A stretch of DNA of 58,118 nucleotides from Lachnospiraceae bacterium (GCA_016287765.1 JAEEWS010000014.1:1-58118), one strand, 5' to 3'. Positions 8,934 to 17,590 are shown, counted from the first letter of the stretch. The notes: generated from the sequence alone by a model not told the origin. Numbers and translations are program-made.

Positions 8934-9347
8934 TTATAAAACCATGAACAACGTTCCCGCAGCTATAAGGATACAGCCTATTACAGACTTGGGCGTGAAC
9001 TTTTCATGCAAAAAGATGAAAGCCATTATAAGCGTAAAGATCACACTGAGCTTATCAACGGGAACAACTTTGGAAACATCTCCTATCTGAATGGCCTTAT
9101 AATAACAAAGCCAGGACGCACCTGTGGCAAGTCCGGAAAGGATCAAAAAGATCCAGCTTTTCTTGCTGATGTCTCCTATGCCTCCCTGAGCATGGGTGAT
9201 AAAGACCATGGCCCAGGCCACTACCACAACTACCATTGTTCTGATGGCGGTTCCCAGGTGGGAATCCACATTCTCGATGCCCACCTTAGCAAAGATGGAT
9301 GTAAGTGCCGCAAACAATGCGGACAGCAATGCCAGGATAAACCACAT
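8934..9347 (-). CDS. Small EamA/DMT-family transporter
   Basis: 137 residues with four or five hydrophobic segments, a single EamA unit: MWFILALLSALFAALTSIFAK at the start, GLATGASWLCYYKAIQIG mid-way, VVPVDKLSVIFTLIMAFIFLHE and a C-terminal GCILIAAGTLFMVL. This is the half-size YdcZ/EmrE-scale form, which acts as a dimer. Start chosen at 9347 because GGAGG lies 8 nt upstream; a longer frame to 9437 adds charged non-membrane residues and is unlikely. Probable metabolite or drug/metabolite exporter; substrate unknown. Single gene. Confidence 0.88.
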   Translation of the reverse strand: MWFILALLSALFAALTSIFAKVGIENVDSHLGTAIRTMVVVVVAWAMVFITHAQGGIGDISKKSWIFLILSGLATGASWLCYYKAIQIGDVSKVVPVDKLSVIFTLIMAFIFLHEKFTPKSVIGCILIAAGTLFMVL

Positions 9348-9565
9348 AAAACTACCTCCGTTTTCATATACCGATCCGGGCAGTCTCACCCTGCCCTTAT
9401 TATGGTGACTCCATCTCCACTTTATCACTTTTCCCATAAAAAGCCATAATTATATTTTTCTTACCCGAGTATCCGTTTCATATTCTATTGACATGCACCT
9501 TTCCTTAGTCTAAACTCAACTAAGCTGATTTTTAATTTTATTTGATGATTTTTTTTAAAAAAAGC

Positions 9566-9596
9566 TTGACCTTCCACAGAGGGGAAGGTGTAATAA
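9566..9596 (+). promoter_or_regulatory. MerR-type promoter-operator
   Basis: TTGACC (9566-9571) and TAATAA (9591-9596) are 19 bp apart, the over-long spacer typical of MerR-controlled promoters. Within it is a perfect 7-bp dyad, ACCTTCC (9569-9575), 7 nt, GGAAGGT (9583-9589). This is the arrangement bound by MerR proteins, which untwist the DNA to realign the boxes. It lies 40 bp before the merR-like gene, so autoregulation is expected. Confidence 0.85.
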
Positions 9597-9635
9597 TAAC
9601 CTGTCGAAAGGCCAATCGAAACGAGGTTACTGTTT

Positions 9636-10274
9636 ATGAAGATCAATCAGGTAGAGGAACTGGTCGGTATCACCAAGAAGAACATCCGTTTTTATGAGGA
9701 TCAGGGCTTGCTTAATCCCGAAAGAAATCCCGAAAACGGATACAGAGAATACAACCTTAAGGATGTGGATGAACTTATGAAGATCAAGTTCTTACGAAAA
9801 CTGGCAATACCCCTGGAGGATATTCGACAGGTGAAGAACGGTAATAAATCCATGAGTTTATGCCTTGAAGAACAAAGTGAAAGGCTTACAAAGGAAATTC
9901 GTTCCCTGGATGCCGCTCTTGAGCTCTGTGCTTCGGTTAAGGACGAAAACCTTGATTATACCACCTTCAAGCCTCAGGACTACCTGGAAAAGATTCAAAA
10001 GATGGAAGAAGGAGGCCAAGTGTTCATGGATATATCAAATACAGATGTAAAGAACAAAAAAGGTGCCTGGACAGCCGCATTGGTGTTCTGCACCCTGATC
10101 GTCCTTTTCTTCGGTCTGGTTATTCTCGGAATGATATCAGACGGAGTATATACACCTATGGTACTGTTGTTCCTGATCCCGGGCATAGCCCTTGTTATCG
10201 GATGTCTGGCAGCTTTGTATCAAAGATTAAAGGAAATTAAAGGAGGAGAAGAAAATGAAGCTCGTAAGTATTGA
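9636..10274 (+). CDS. MerR-family regulator with membrane tail
   Basis: 212 residues. Residues 1-70 are a MerR winged helix (INQVEELVGITKKNIRFYEDQGLL, GYREYNLKDVDEL). Residues 80-125 form the dimerisation helix. Residues about 145-200 contain two hydrophobic segments (AALVFCTLIVLFFGLVILGM and MVLLFLIPGIALVIGCLAAL), so the regulator may be membrane-anchored. There is no metal-binding Cys pattern; Cys78 and Cys98 are isolated. It overlaps the next gene by 20 nt, so the two are translationally coupled, and a MerR-type operator is 40 bp upstream. The signal sensed is unknown. Confidence 0.92.
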   Translation: MKINQVEELVGITKKNIRFYEDQGLLNPERNPENGYREYNLKDVDELMKIKFLRKLAIPLEDIRQVKNGNKSMSLCLEEQSERLTKEIRSLDAALELCASVKDENLDYTTFKPQDYLEKIQKMEEGGQVFMDISNTDVKNKKGAWTAALVFCTLIVLFFGLVILGMISDGVYTPMVLLFLIPGIALVIGCLAALYQRLKEIKGGEENEARKY

Positions 10275-10566
10275 AACCATCCCCGGTGTTGAATTTGAGG
10301 TCCTGGGTCTTGTAAAAGGCACCGTAGTTCAATCCAAGAACTTCGGCCGCGATTTTATGGCAGGCATGAAGACACTGGTAGGCGGAGAGATCAAAAGCTA
10401 TACCGAAATGCTGAACGAAGCAAGGCAGATCGCCACCAAGCGTATGGTGGATGAAGCCACGGCTCTGGGAGCAGATGCCATTGTTGGCGTCCGCTTCGGA
10501 TCCTCTGCTGTAATGCAGGGTGCGGCGGAAGTCATAGCTTTCGGAACCGCAGTAAAAACCAGATAA
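10255..10566 (+). CDS. YbjQ/DUF74 family protein
   Basis: 103 residues of the YbjQ (UPF0145, heavy-metal-binding-like) family: TIPGVEFEVLGLVKG near the start, ARQIATKRMVDEATALGADAIVGVRF in the middle, and a C-terminal GTAV strand. The family forms pentameric rings; its function is not established. The start ATG lies inside the 3' end of the merR-like gene, preceded by AAAGGAGGAG, giving tight translational coupling. Its product is the probable target of the MerR regulator's circuit. A terminator follows at once. Confidence 0.92.
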   Translation: MKLVSIETIPGVEFEVLGLVKGTVVQSKNFGRDFMAGMKTLVGGEIKSYTEMLNEARQIATKRMVDEATALGADAIVGVRFGSSAVMQGAAEVIAFGTAVKTR

Positions 10567-10578
10567 GGTAATAATAAA

Positions 10579-10613
10579 AGGGCGTTGCGAAAATATATGC
10601 AATGCCCTCTTTC
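10579..10613. terminator. Bidirectional terminator
   Basis: AGGGCGTTGC (10579-10588) pairs with GCAATGCCCT (10599-10608) with one wobble, followed by CTTTCTT on the plus strand and TTTTATTATT on the minus strand. It separates the convergent YbjQ gene and the membrane-anchored unknown. Confidence 0.8.
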
Positions 10614-11048
10614 TTATTGATTCATTTCATCAAATATTTTATCAAAATAGTTATACAGAAGAGAACTTCCTTCGTAGTGATAAAAGAAAGGATCCTGTCT
10701 GATGGTGTTACCCGAATTCAAAATGAATCTGTCCCACTTGTCGGACTCAGGCTCAAATTCAACGATAAACCTGTATCCCACGAAGCCTATAGAGATCTTT
10801 TCTCTCCTTAGTTTAAATGAGTTTACCGTATCAACGATCTCTTTTATCTCATTCGGATCGGTTATAGTGATGCTTTTACCGTAAGTGCCGTCAAAAACCC
10901 TGATCGCTGTTATACGTGATGCATCCTTGGCAGGCATCTTTATCGGAATAAACAGCCATATCACGGCTGCAATTACTGTAAGAAGGAGGATCCCAAGGAT
11001 CACCGCCCCCACATGGTGCTTTTTCTTTACTTCGGTTTTCTTTTTCAT
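10614..11048 (-). CDS. Hypothetical membrane-anchored protein
   Basis: 144 residues, not recognised. A Lys-rich cytoplasmic N-terminus (MKKKTEVKKKHH) precedes one transmembrane helix (about residues 13-36, GAVILGILLLTVIAAVIWLF). The remaining ~108 residues should be outside the membrane: alternating strands with RITAIRVFDGTYGKSITITDPNEI and SFKLRREKISIGFVGYRFIVEF. This pattern is common in Firmicute exported proteins of unknown function. It sits between YbjQ (convergent) and dtd (40 nt upstream on the same strand), possibly co-transcribed with dtd. Confidence 0.75.
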   Translation of the reverse strand: MKKKTEVKKKHHVGAVILGILLLTVIAAVIWLFIPIKMPAKDASRITAIRVFDGTYGKSITITDPNEIKEIVDTVNSFKLRREKISIGFVGYRFIVEFEPESDKWDRFILNSGNTIRQDPFFYHYEGSSLLYNYFDKIFDEMNQ

Positions 11049-11087
11049 TTTCTCTCCCCCGGTCTTTTAAACGATCTCACATTAAAC

Positions 11088-11522
11088 TTACTTTTCCAGG
11101 ATTACGGTCACAGGTCCGTCGTTTACGGAAGCCACCTGCATATCTGCTCCGAACTGCCCTGTTTTTACGGTAAACCCTCTGTTTTCACATTCCTTTATCA
11201 CCCGCTCGTACAAGGGGATTGCCTTTTCAGGCCTTGCGGCATCGGTAAAACCCGGTCTTCTGGAGGAAACATCCGCATAAAGCGTGAACTGACTCACTAT
11301 CAAAAGCTCCGCCCCCGCATCCTTGGGACTGACGTTCATTTTGCCCCTGTCATCCTCAAACACCCTAAGACCGCAGATCCGGTCAGCAATCCACATAGCC
11401 TCTTCTTCCGTATCTTCCATATGGACTCCCAAAAGTACCAAAAATCCCTTGTTTATACTGCTGTATATTTGGCCGTCAATTTCTACCGAAGCCTGTTTTA
11501 CTCTTGTTACTACCGCTCTCAT
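11088..11522 (-). CDS. dtd: D-aminoacyl-tRNA deacylase
   Basis: 144 residues, normal length for DTD. It hydrolyses D-amino acids and glycine wrongly attached to tRNA. The N-terminal MRAVVTRVKQASVEIDGQ, the SQFTLYADVSSRRPGFTDAA motif (about residues 77-97) and the C-terminal Gly-cisPro-like stretch VASVNDGPVT are all present. Start at 11522 fits these family boundaries; an upstream in-frame ATG at 11552 would add ten unconserved residues. Single housekeeping gene, divergent from feoB. Confidence 0.95.
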   Translation of the reverse strand: MRAVVTRVKQASVEIDGQIYSSINKGFLVLLGVHMEDTEEEAMWIADRICGLRVFEDDRGKMNVSPKDAGAELLIVSQFTLYADVSSRRPGFTDAARPEKAIPLYERVIKECENRGFTVKTGQFGADMQVASVNDGPVTVILEK

Positions 11523-11674
11523 CCGATGTTCTCCCTGTTTACTTTTTTTCACTATACCACATTATCATTTCCCGGGCAATAAAACAAGGTGCTTGTTAAA
11601 TACAGCAAAAAGGAGTATTATACCAAAGACTTAGGAGTCAATTTAGGAGCAACCGTTTAGGTGAAGGTAGAAAA

Positions 11675-14014
11675 ATGACATTAAAAGAATTAAACCCGGG
11701 CGAAACCGCCCTTATCACCGCAGTAGGAGGAGAAGGGGCCTTAAGACAGCATTTTCTTGACATGGGCCTGATTCCCGGCAGTGAAGTAACTTTGATAAAA
11801 TATGCCCCGCTGGGGGATCCTGCTGAGCTGTTTCTTCACGGCTATGAGCTGACTTTGCGTCTGGATGATATGGCAAAGATCGACATAGAGCCGGCAGTTT
11901 CCGGCATCGATCAAAACAAGGGTTCCAGGAAGTCAGAAACCAGATCTGTTCATCCCGGTCTCGGAGAGGGCGGGAAATTCCATCCAAAGGGCAGCGGTAA
12001 TCCCCTGCCGGATGACACTGTACTCACCTTCGCTCTGGTGGGTAATCAGAACAGCGGTAAAACCACATTGTTCAACCAGCTTACGGGTTCAAATCAGCAC
12101 GTGGGTAATTTCCCCGGTGTTACGGTGGACCGAAAGGACGGAGTGATAAAGGGTCATCCGAATACTCTGGTTACGGACCTTCCCGGCATATATTCTCTCT
12201 CTCCTTACAGCAGTGAGGAGATCGTTTCAAGAAATTTCGTTATAAACGAAAAGCCCTGCGCCATCATAAATATCGTTGATGCCACAAATATCGAGAGAAA
12301 TCTTTATCTCTCCATGCAGCTTTTGCAATTGGGATTTCCCATGGTCATCGCCCTTAACATGATGGACGAGATCCGCGGAAACGGCGGCACTATAGATGTA
12401 AACGAAATGGAAGCTGCTCTGGGAGTTCCGGTAGTTCCCATATCCGCCGCAAAAAATCAGGGTATAGATGAACTTATCGAGCACGCTATCCATGTTGCTC
12501 ACTACCGTGAAGCTCCTCTTAAACAGGATGTATGTGATGAGAACGACAACGGCGGGGCCATCCATCGCTGTCGTCATGCCATTGCCCATTTGATAGAGGA
12601 TCATTCCAGGGCGGCGGGACTTCCTTTAGCATTTGCTGCCAGCAAGGTGATAGAGGGCGATAGTCTTATAACAGACCAATTAAATCTGGATGTAAACGAA
12701 AAAGAAACCATTGAACATATCGTTCTTCAGATGGAAAAGGAACGTGGTCTGGACAGAAGTGCTGCCATAGCGGATATGAGATATTCCTACATCTTTAAGG
12801 TCTGCGAAAGATGCGTTAAAAAGCCGAAAAAGAGCAAAGAAAGTCTCAGAAGCGAGCGCATGGACAGGATACTGACCGGAAGATGGACTGCACTTCCCTT
12901 GTTTGCGCTCATAATGCTTGCCATCTCCTATCTCACCTTCAACCTTATAGGAGGAACGTTACAGGATCTTCTTGCCTCAGGCATAGATGCTCTGACCGGA
13001 GTTGTGGATGCGGCTCTCACCCGGGGCAATGTAAATCCCATTCTCCACGGACTTGTTATCGATGGCATATTCACGGGCGTCGGAAGCGTTTTGAGTTTCC
13101 TTCCCGTTATCGTAACCCTGTTCTTCTTCCTCTCACTGCTTGAAGACAGCGGATATATAGCAAGAGTAGCCTTTTTCATGGACAAGCTCTTAAGAAGAGT
13201 TGGACTTTCCGGGCGCAGCATAGTTCCCATGCTCATAGGCTTCGGCTGTACCGTTCCCGCTGTAATGTCCACACGTACTCTTCCCAGTGAAAGGGACAGA
13301 AAGATGACCATACTCTTAACCCCTTTCATGAGCTGTGCGGCTAAAATGCCCATATACGCCTTCTTTGTAGACGCCTTTTTTAAAGAATACAAAGCTTTGA
13401 TCTTTGTTTCACTGTATGCCTTGGGCATCCTGGTTTCCATTCTGGTGGCGCTTCTTTTCAGAGGCACTCTCTTTAAAGGAGAAGCTGTACCTTTCGTAAT
13501 GGAACTGCCCAATTACCGTATGCCAGGAGCCGCAAATGTGGGTCGTCTTCTTTGGGAAAAGGCTAAAGATTTCCTGCAAAGAGCCTTCACCATCATCCTG
13601 CTGGCCACTATCGTGATCTGGCTTCTTCAAGGCTTTGATTTCAGATTCAATGAAGTTTCCGATGCCAAAGACAGTATGCTGGCCTCCATTGCCGGCCTCC
13701 TTGTTCCTCTCATGAAACCCGCGGGTCTCGGAGACTGGAAGATCTGTACTTCTCTACTTACAGGCTTTATGGCAAAGGAAAGTGTTGTTTCCACTCTGGA
13801 GGTATTGTTCCCCCAGGGTATACAGGCAGCTCTGTCCGTAAAGACCGCTCTCTCCTTTTTGGTCTTCTCACTGCTCTACACTCCCTGTGTGGCAGCAATA
13901 GCCTCCATAAAGCGGGAGCTGGGACACAGATGGGCCATCGGTGTAGTTCTCTGGCAATGCTTTGTGGCATGGTTGGCTGCTGTGATAGTTCGCCTTATAA
14001 CCATGCTGTTTTAG
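11675..14014 (+). CDS. feoB: FeoA-FeoB fusion, ferrous iron transporter
   Basis: 779 residues. Residues 1-72 are an SH3-like FeoA domain (TLKELNPGETALI, FLDMGLIPGSEVTL, ELTLRLDDMAKI), joined by a ~45-residue polar linker to FeoB. The G domain starts with GNQNSGKTT at 123-131, then GNFPGVTVD, DLPGIYSL and NMMD. The membrane part carries the paired Gate motifs, including IGFGCTVPAVMSTR, MSCAAKMPIYAFF and a C-terminal TPCVAAIASIKRELG. It imports Fe(II) using nucleotide hydrolysis. The separate FeoA seen in many bacteria is fused here. The FeoB-associated small protein follows after 10 nt. Confidence 0.97.
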   Translation: MTLKELNPGETALITAVGGEGALRQHFLDMGLIPGSEVTLIKYAPLGDPAELFLHGYELTLRLDDMAKIDIEPAVSGIDQNKGSRKSETRSVHPGLGEGGKFHPKGSGNPLPDDTVLTFALVGNQNSGKTTLFNQLTGSNQHVGNFPGVTVDRKDGVIKGHPNTLVTDLPGIYSLSPYSSEEIVSRNFVINEKPCAIINIVDATNIERNLYLSMQLLQLGFPMVIALNMMDEIRGNGGTIDVNEMEAALGVPVVPISAAKNQGIDELIEHAIHVAHYREAPLKQDVCDENDNGGAIHRCRHAIAHLIEDHSRAAGLPLAFAASKVIEGDSLITDQLNLDVNEKETIEHIVLQMEKERGLDRSAAIADMRYSYIFKVCERCVKKPKKSKESLRSERMDRILTGRWTALPLFALIMLAISYLTFNLIGGTLQDLLASGIDALTGVVDAALTRGNVNPILHGLVIDGIFTGVGSVLSFLPVIVTLFFFLSLLEDSGYIARVAFFMDKLLRRVGLSGRSIVPMLIGFGCTVPAVMSTRTLPSERDRKMTILLTPFMSCAAKMPIYAFFVDAFFKEYKALIFVSLYALGILVSILVALLFRGTLFKGEAVPFVMELPNYRMPGAANVGRLLWEKAKDFLQRAFTIILLATIVIWLLQGFDFRFNEVSDAKDSMLASIAGLLVPLMKPAGLGDWKICTSLLTGFMAKESVVSTLEVLFPQGIQAALSVKTALSFLVFSLLYTPCVAAIASIKRELGHRWAIGVVLWQCFVAWLAAVIVRLITMLF

Positions 14015-14024
14015 GAGGTATTAT

Positions 14025-14177
14025 ATGAACACTTCCGATATCATCGTTTTGATAATTCTTGCTGTGGCCATAGTCTCAGCTGTTATATATACAGTACTGA
14101 ACAGAAAAAAAGGCGGAGGCTGCAGCGGTAACTGCGCCTCCTGCGGCTTTGCCGGCAATTGTAAAGATAAAAAATGA
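14025..14177 (+). CDS. FeoB-associated Cys-rich membrane protein
   Basis: 50 residues. One N-terminal transmembrane helix (about 4-25, DIIVLIILAVAIVSAVIYTVL) is followed by a basic turn and a cysteine cluster (CSGNCASCGFAGNC). This is the FeoB-associated Cys-rich family (FeoC-like role suggested; not proven), typically found right behind feoB in Clostridia. AGGAGG lies 8 nt upstream. The TGA stop codon is also the first three bases of an R1 repeat (TGAACCCC), so the repeat begins exactly at the end of the gene. Confidence 0.9.
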   Translation: MNTSDIIVLIILAVAIVSAVIYTVLNRKKGGGCSGNCASCGFAGNCKDKK

Positions 14178-14242
14178 ACCCCTAACCCCGTCCCCAAAGG
14201 GTCAAAAAGTGACACCCTAACCCCGTCCCCAAAGGGTCAAAA
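14175..14242. repeat. R1 repeat, two units
   Basis: Two units of TAACCCCGTCCCCAAAGGGTCAAAA starting with TGAACCCC, where TGA is the stop codon of the upstream gene. Same family as 4-103, 25362-25426 and 29838-29979. Confidence 0.9.
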
Positions 14243-14244
14243 AA

Positions 14245-14275
14245 GCCATCGGTAACAAAACACCGATGGCTTTTA
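14245..14275. terminator. Bidirectional terminator after the feo operon
   Basis: GCCATCGGT (14245-14253) pairs with ACCGATGGC (14262-14270); TTTT follows on plus and, on the minus strand, a TTTTTT run follows. Serves the convergent feo and GGGtGRT operons. Confidence 0.85.
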
Positions 14276-14292
14276 TAATGTCAACTTTCAGA

Positions 14293-15312
14293 TCAGAACT
14301 TACCTGCCTTAGCAGCTTCCTCAATGGAAACAGCTGTGGAAACAGTCATACCAACCATGGGGTTGTTACCTGCGCCGATAAGACCCATCATCTCAACGTG
14401 AGCGGGAACGGATGAAGAACCTGCGAACTGAGCGTCGCTGTGCATACGTCCCATTGTATCTGTCATACCGTAGGAAGCAGGACCTGCTGCCATGTTATCG
14501 GGATGAAGTGTACGTCCCGTACCGCCGCCGGATGCAACTGAGAAGTACTTCTTGCCTGCCTCGAGGCGCTCCTTCTTGTAGGTACCTGCAACGGGATGCT
14601 GGAATCTGGTAGGGTTGGTTGAGTTACCGGTGATGGAAACATCAACGTTCTCCTTCCACATGATGGCAACACCTTCGCAAACGTCGTTGGCGCCGTAGCA
14701 GTTAACCTTTGCACGAGGGCTGTTAGCGTCCTTGGAGTAGCACTTTCTGCTTACTTCCTTAACTGTATTTGTATAGGGATCATACTGTGTCTCAACAAAT
14801 GTAAAACCGTTAATACGGGAAATGATCTGAGCAGCATCTTTGCCGAGACCGTTAAGGATAACACGGAGAGGCTTCTGACGAACCTTGTTTGCCTTCTCTG
14901 CGATACCGATAGCACCTTCAGCTGCTGCAAAGGACTCATGTCCTGCAAGAAATGCGAAGCACTCGGTCTCTTCTTCAAGAAGCATCTTACCAAGGTTACC
15001 ATGGCCAAGACCAACCTTACGTGTATCAGCTACGGAACCGGGAATGCAGAATGCCTGAAGTCCTTCACCGATAGCTGCTGCTGCTTCGGAAGCCTTACGG
15101 CAGTTCTTCTTGATAGCGATAGCTGCACCGACTGTATATGCCCACTTTGCATTTTCAAAGCAGATGGGCTGGATGCCTTCGATAAGCTTGTAAACATCGA
15201 TTCCGGCAGCCATTGTGATATCTTTGCACTCTTCAATTGAAGAGATACCATACTTCTTTAACACTGCAAGAATCTGAGGCTCTCTTCTTTCATATGATTC
15301 AAATAATGCCAT
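14293..15312 (-). CDS. GGGtGRT protein
   Basis: 339 residues. Contains the signature GGGTGRT near residues 262-268 (SVASGGGTGRTLHPDNMAAG) that names this uncharacterised family of anaerobes; other conserved stretches are GHESFAAAEGAIGIAEKAN and SITGNSTNPTRFQHPVAGTYKKE. Function unknown. Start at 15312 is set by AAGGAGG 8 nt before ATG. It begins 16 nt after the stop of an Fe-S scaffold-like gene, the regular partner of this family, implying a joint role in Fe-S or metal handling. It lacks a Cys cluster of its own. Upstream in-frame starts up to 15420 overlap the scaffold gene and are unlikely. Confidence 0.92.
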   Translation of the reverse strand: MALFESYERREPQILAVLKKYGISSIEECKDITMAAGIDVYKLIEGIQPICFENAKWAYTVGAAIAIKKNCRKASEAAAAIGEGLQAFCIPGSVADTRKVGLGHGNLGKMLLEEETECFAFLAGHESFAAAEGAIGIAEKANKVRQKPLRVILNGLGKDAAQIISRINGFTFVETQYDPYTNTVKEVSRKCYSKDANSPRAKVNCYGANDVCEGVAIMWKENVDVSITGNSTNPTRFQHPVAGTYKKERLEAGKKYFSVASGGGTGRTLHPDNMAAGPASYGMTDTMGRMHSDAQFAGSSSVPAHVEMMGLIGAGNNPMVGMTVSTAVSIEEAAKAGKF

Positions 15313-15328
15313 TATTAGTTCCTCCTTC

Positions 15329-16021
15329 TTACTCGTGTCTGGGATCGATGAAACGAACCGCATCAGCAACTCTGCCGTACTGGCCGGATGCCTTCTGAAG
15401 AGCTGTATTAGCGTCATCACCCTTCTTGATGAAATCCATCATCTTACCGAAGTTTACATACTTGTAACCGATGATCTCATCATTCTCATCCAGTGCAAGA
15501 TCTGTAATATAACCGTCTGTAAGTTCGAGGTAACGAGGACCCTTATCAAGAGTTCCGTATGTAGTACCGATCATAGAACGTGTGCCCTTACCGAGGTCTT
15601 CAAGGCCGGCACCGATCTGAAGACCGCCCTCGGAGAAAGCACTCTGTGTTCTTCCGTAAACGATCTGAAGGAAAAGCTCTCTCATAGCGGTGTTGATAGC
15701 ATCGCATACAAGGTCGGTATTAAGAGCTTCCAAAATAGTAAGTCCGGGAAGGATCTCTGCTGCCATAGCTGCAGAATGAGTCATGCCGGAACAACCGATT
15801 GTTTCAACAAGCGCTTCCTGAATAATACCGTCTTTTACATTAAGGGAAAGTTTGCATGTTCCCTGCTGAGGTGCGCACCAGCCGATACCGTGTGTATAGC
15901 CGGAAATATCCTCAACCTTCTTTGCCTGTACCCACTTTGCTTCTTCGGGAATAGGCGCTGCACCATGATGTACCCCCTGGTGAACAGGGCACATATTTTT
16001 TACTTCTGTTGAGTAAATCAT
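15329..16021 (-). CDS. Iron-sulfur cluster assembly scaffold-like protein
   Basis: 230 residues, NifU N-terminal/IscU-like fold in an extended form. Candidate ligand cysteines are Cys49 and Cys57 in GIGWCAPQQGTCKL and Cys78 in ETIGCSGMTHSAAMAAEI, the latter matching the IscU-type GC(x)A/S motif. The C-terminal part (YLELTDGYITDLALDENDEIIGYKYVNFGKMMDF) is specific to the subfamily that pairs with GGGtGRT proteins. A good AGGAGG site precedes the ATG at 16021. First gene of a two-gene operon; the recipient of the clusters is unknown. Confidence 0.88.
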   Translation of the reverse strand: MIYSTEVKNMCPVHQGVHHGAAPIPEEAKWVQAKKVEDISGYTHGIGWCAPQQGTCKLSLNVKDGIIQEALVETIGCSGMTHSAAMAAEILPGLTILEALNTDLVCDAINTAMRELFLQIVYGRTQSAFSEGGLQIGAGLEDLGKGTRSMIGTTYGTLDKGPRYLELTDGYITDLALDENDEIIGYKYVNFGKMMDFIKKGDDANTALQKASGQYGRVADAVRFIDPRHE

Positions 16022-16089
16022 ATAATCCTCCTTGTGAAATGATGGATTCTTAAAAACCTTAAAGAATATAGCACAGTTTTATTTTTTTT

Positions 16090-16117
16090 ACAATAAAATA
16101 AGTTAAAACCTTGTCAA
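16090..16117 (-). promoter_or_regulatory. Putative promoter of the scaffold-GGGtGRT operon
   Basis: On the minus strand TTGACA (16117-16112) is followed after 16 bp by TATTGT (16095-16090), about 70 bp before the start codon at 16021. The rest of the 352-bp gap 16022-16373 holds a diverged R1-like repeat and the terminator of the next gene; I see no gene in it. Confidence 0.45.
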
Positions 16118-16162
16118 ACTTTTGTTTTAATAGTCCCCGATTTTATTTCTGAACTTTAACGG

Positions 16163-16213
16163 TGAACCTATGGTGACGGGGTTAAGCTCAATGACCCGGG
16201 TCACACAGGTTCA
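16163..16213. repeat. Diverged R1-like palindromic repeat
   Basis: Starts TGAACCTATGGTGACGGGG and ends GTCACACAGGTTCA, so the ends are imperfect inverted repeats (TGAACC/GGTTCA, as in R1) around a GACGGGGTTAAG core shared with R1. It appears to be a mutated or ancestral relative of the R1 family, isolated in an intergenic gap. Confidence 0.55.
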
Positions 16214-16326
16214 TTCCTAGTACCAACTGAGTCCACCGGTTCTTCCCAAATGTCCTCGTTCAGAACATGACTCAATATAGTGATCTTACCGGAACAGACG
16301 ATATTTAAAAAAATCCGTACAAGGCC

Positions 16327-16359
16327 AAAAAGGCCGCAGTCCCGAAGGAATGCAGCCTT
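16327..16359 (-). terminator. Terminator of the NmrA-like gene
   Basis: On the minus strand AAGGCTGCA-TTCC, a TTCG tetraloop and GGA-C-TGCGGCCTT form an imperfect hairpin followed by TTTTT. It sits 15 bp past the stop of the oxidoreductase gene. Confidence 0.75.
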
Positions 16360-16373
16360 ATGATCAATAGTCT

Positions 16374-17321
16374 TTATTTCTTATCTTTGGAATGACGCTC
16401 GCCGATCTGAAATTCGTCACTGTGGGCAAACATGTACTCTACGGTGATGGGATCGTCCCCCGTCAGCTTCTTGAAATCGTCGGTATGAACCGCCATCTTG
16501 CCTTCACGGATAGCCTGAGCGAAGGTTACCATACCGTCACTGGAGAAGGGCGCCTCACTATCCTTCTTGAACAGTCCGTCTGTGGTCCTGGGAACCCCCA
16601 TAGCATCGAAGATCTGATAGTTCTCTTCATCTGTTACGGCCTTGTAGCTAATGTTATTGCCGGTCTCTTTGTTTCCGATCTCGACAAACTTTGAAATAGT
16701 CATGAGTTCCTTGCCGTTAATGTCAAGAGTCGCGTGATCGTATTCCTTTGACCTATGAAGGGCATATGCCACCGCCTTGGCACAGTCTTTTCTTGAGATG
16801 TAAGCCATAAGTCCGTCGCCCTGGCTGTTTGTCAGGGGAGCATTCATATGCACATATGTGAAGTAATTGGTGATCATTGCTTCAGCATACTGTGAATTGC
16901 GCAGGAAAATGTAATCCAGCCCCTCAGCTTTCACATACTCTTCAGTGAATATATGATCCTTCTTTTCAACGGAAGGATTGGTCTCATCCCCTGCATTTAC
17001 AAGGGATGTGTAGATGATCTTCTTAACGCCGGCCTTCTTTGCGGCGTCAACCGCATTTTTGTGTGCACTCTGTCTCTTTGGTCCCACGAAAGGCATGGAG
17101 ATCAGTGCCAGTACATCTGCACCCTTGAAAGCCTCCACAAGTCCGTCGGGATAATTGAAGTCCGTAACATGAGTTTCAACACCCTGATCCGCGAACTGCT
17201 GCAAGGCCTCTTCACTGTAGCCGCAAAAGATGAGATCCTTCTTGTCCTCAAGCGTAAGGAGCACTTTTGCCGCCTCAGCGCCAAGATTACCGTCAACACC
17301 TGTTAATAATAACTTTCCCAT
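16374..17321 (-). CDS. NmrA-like NAD(P)-binding oxidoreductase
   Basis: 315 residues, atypical short-chain dehydrogenase of the NmrA/quinone-oxidoreductase type. The N-terminal Rossmann motif is GVDGNLGAEAAKVLL (residues 8-22), a variant of TGxxGxxG. ADVLALISMPFVG and KKIIYTSLVNAG are strand/loop motifs of the family; the classical YxxxK pair is not obvious, as expected for this subgroup. Likely binds NADPH and acts on quinone or acts as a redox sensor; substrate unknown. Standalone gene with its own terminator. Confidence 0.88.
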   Translation of the reverse strand: MGKLLLTGVDGNLGAEAAKVLLTLEDKKDLIFCGYSEEALQQFADQGVETHVTDFNYPDGLVEAFKGADVLALISMPFVGPKRQSAHKNAVDAAKKAGVKKIIYTSLVNAGDETNPSVEKKDHIFTEEYVKAEGLDYIFLRNSQYAEAMITNYFTYVHMNAPLTNSQGDGLMAYISRKDCAKAVAYALHRSKEYDHATLDINGKELMTISKFVEIGNKETGNNISYKAVTDEENYQIFDAMGVPRTTDGLFKKDSEAPFSSDGMVTFAQAIREGKMAVHTDDFKKLTGDDPITVEYMFAHSDEFQIGERHSKDKK

Positions 17322-17590
17322 ATAACACCTCCTGATATTTTTGGCTTAACAACGTTATTATAACAAGCCTCCCCCTCTTAAACAATTACGCCACTCTAAA
17401 CCTTCTATAGTCATGGGATAAAATTTTTATGAACCAATCTGAACGGGATTCATCCCCATTGACTCACTCCAAAGGATTTTATCACTTTTTTATAAATATA
17501 AAGAATGCATCAATTAAAAGTCGAACAGATTGCAACTATCTGATAAAATTGTTAGAATTCAAAGAAAAATCAATATGGGAGAGTAGGCCT

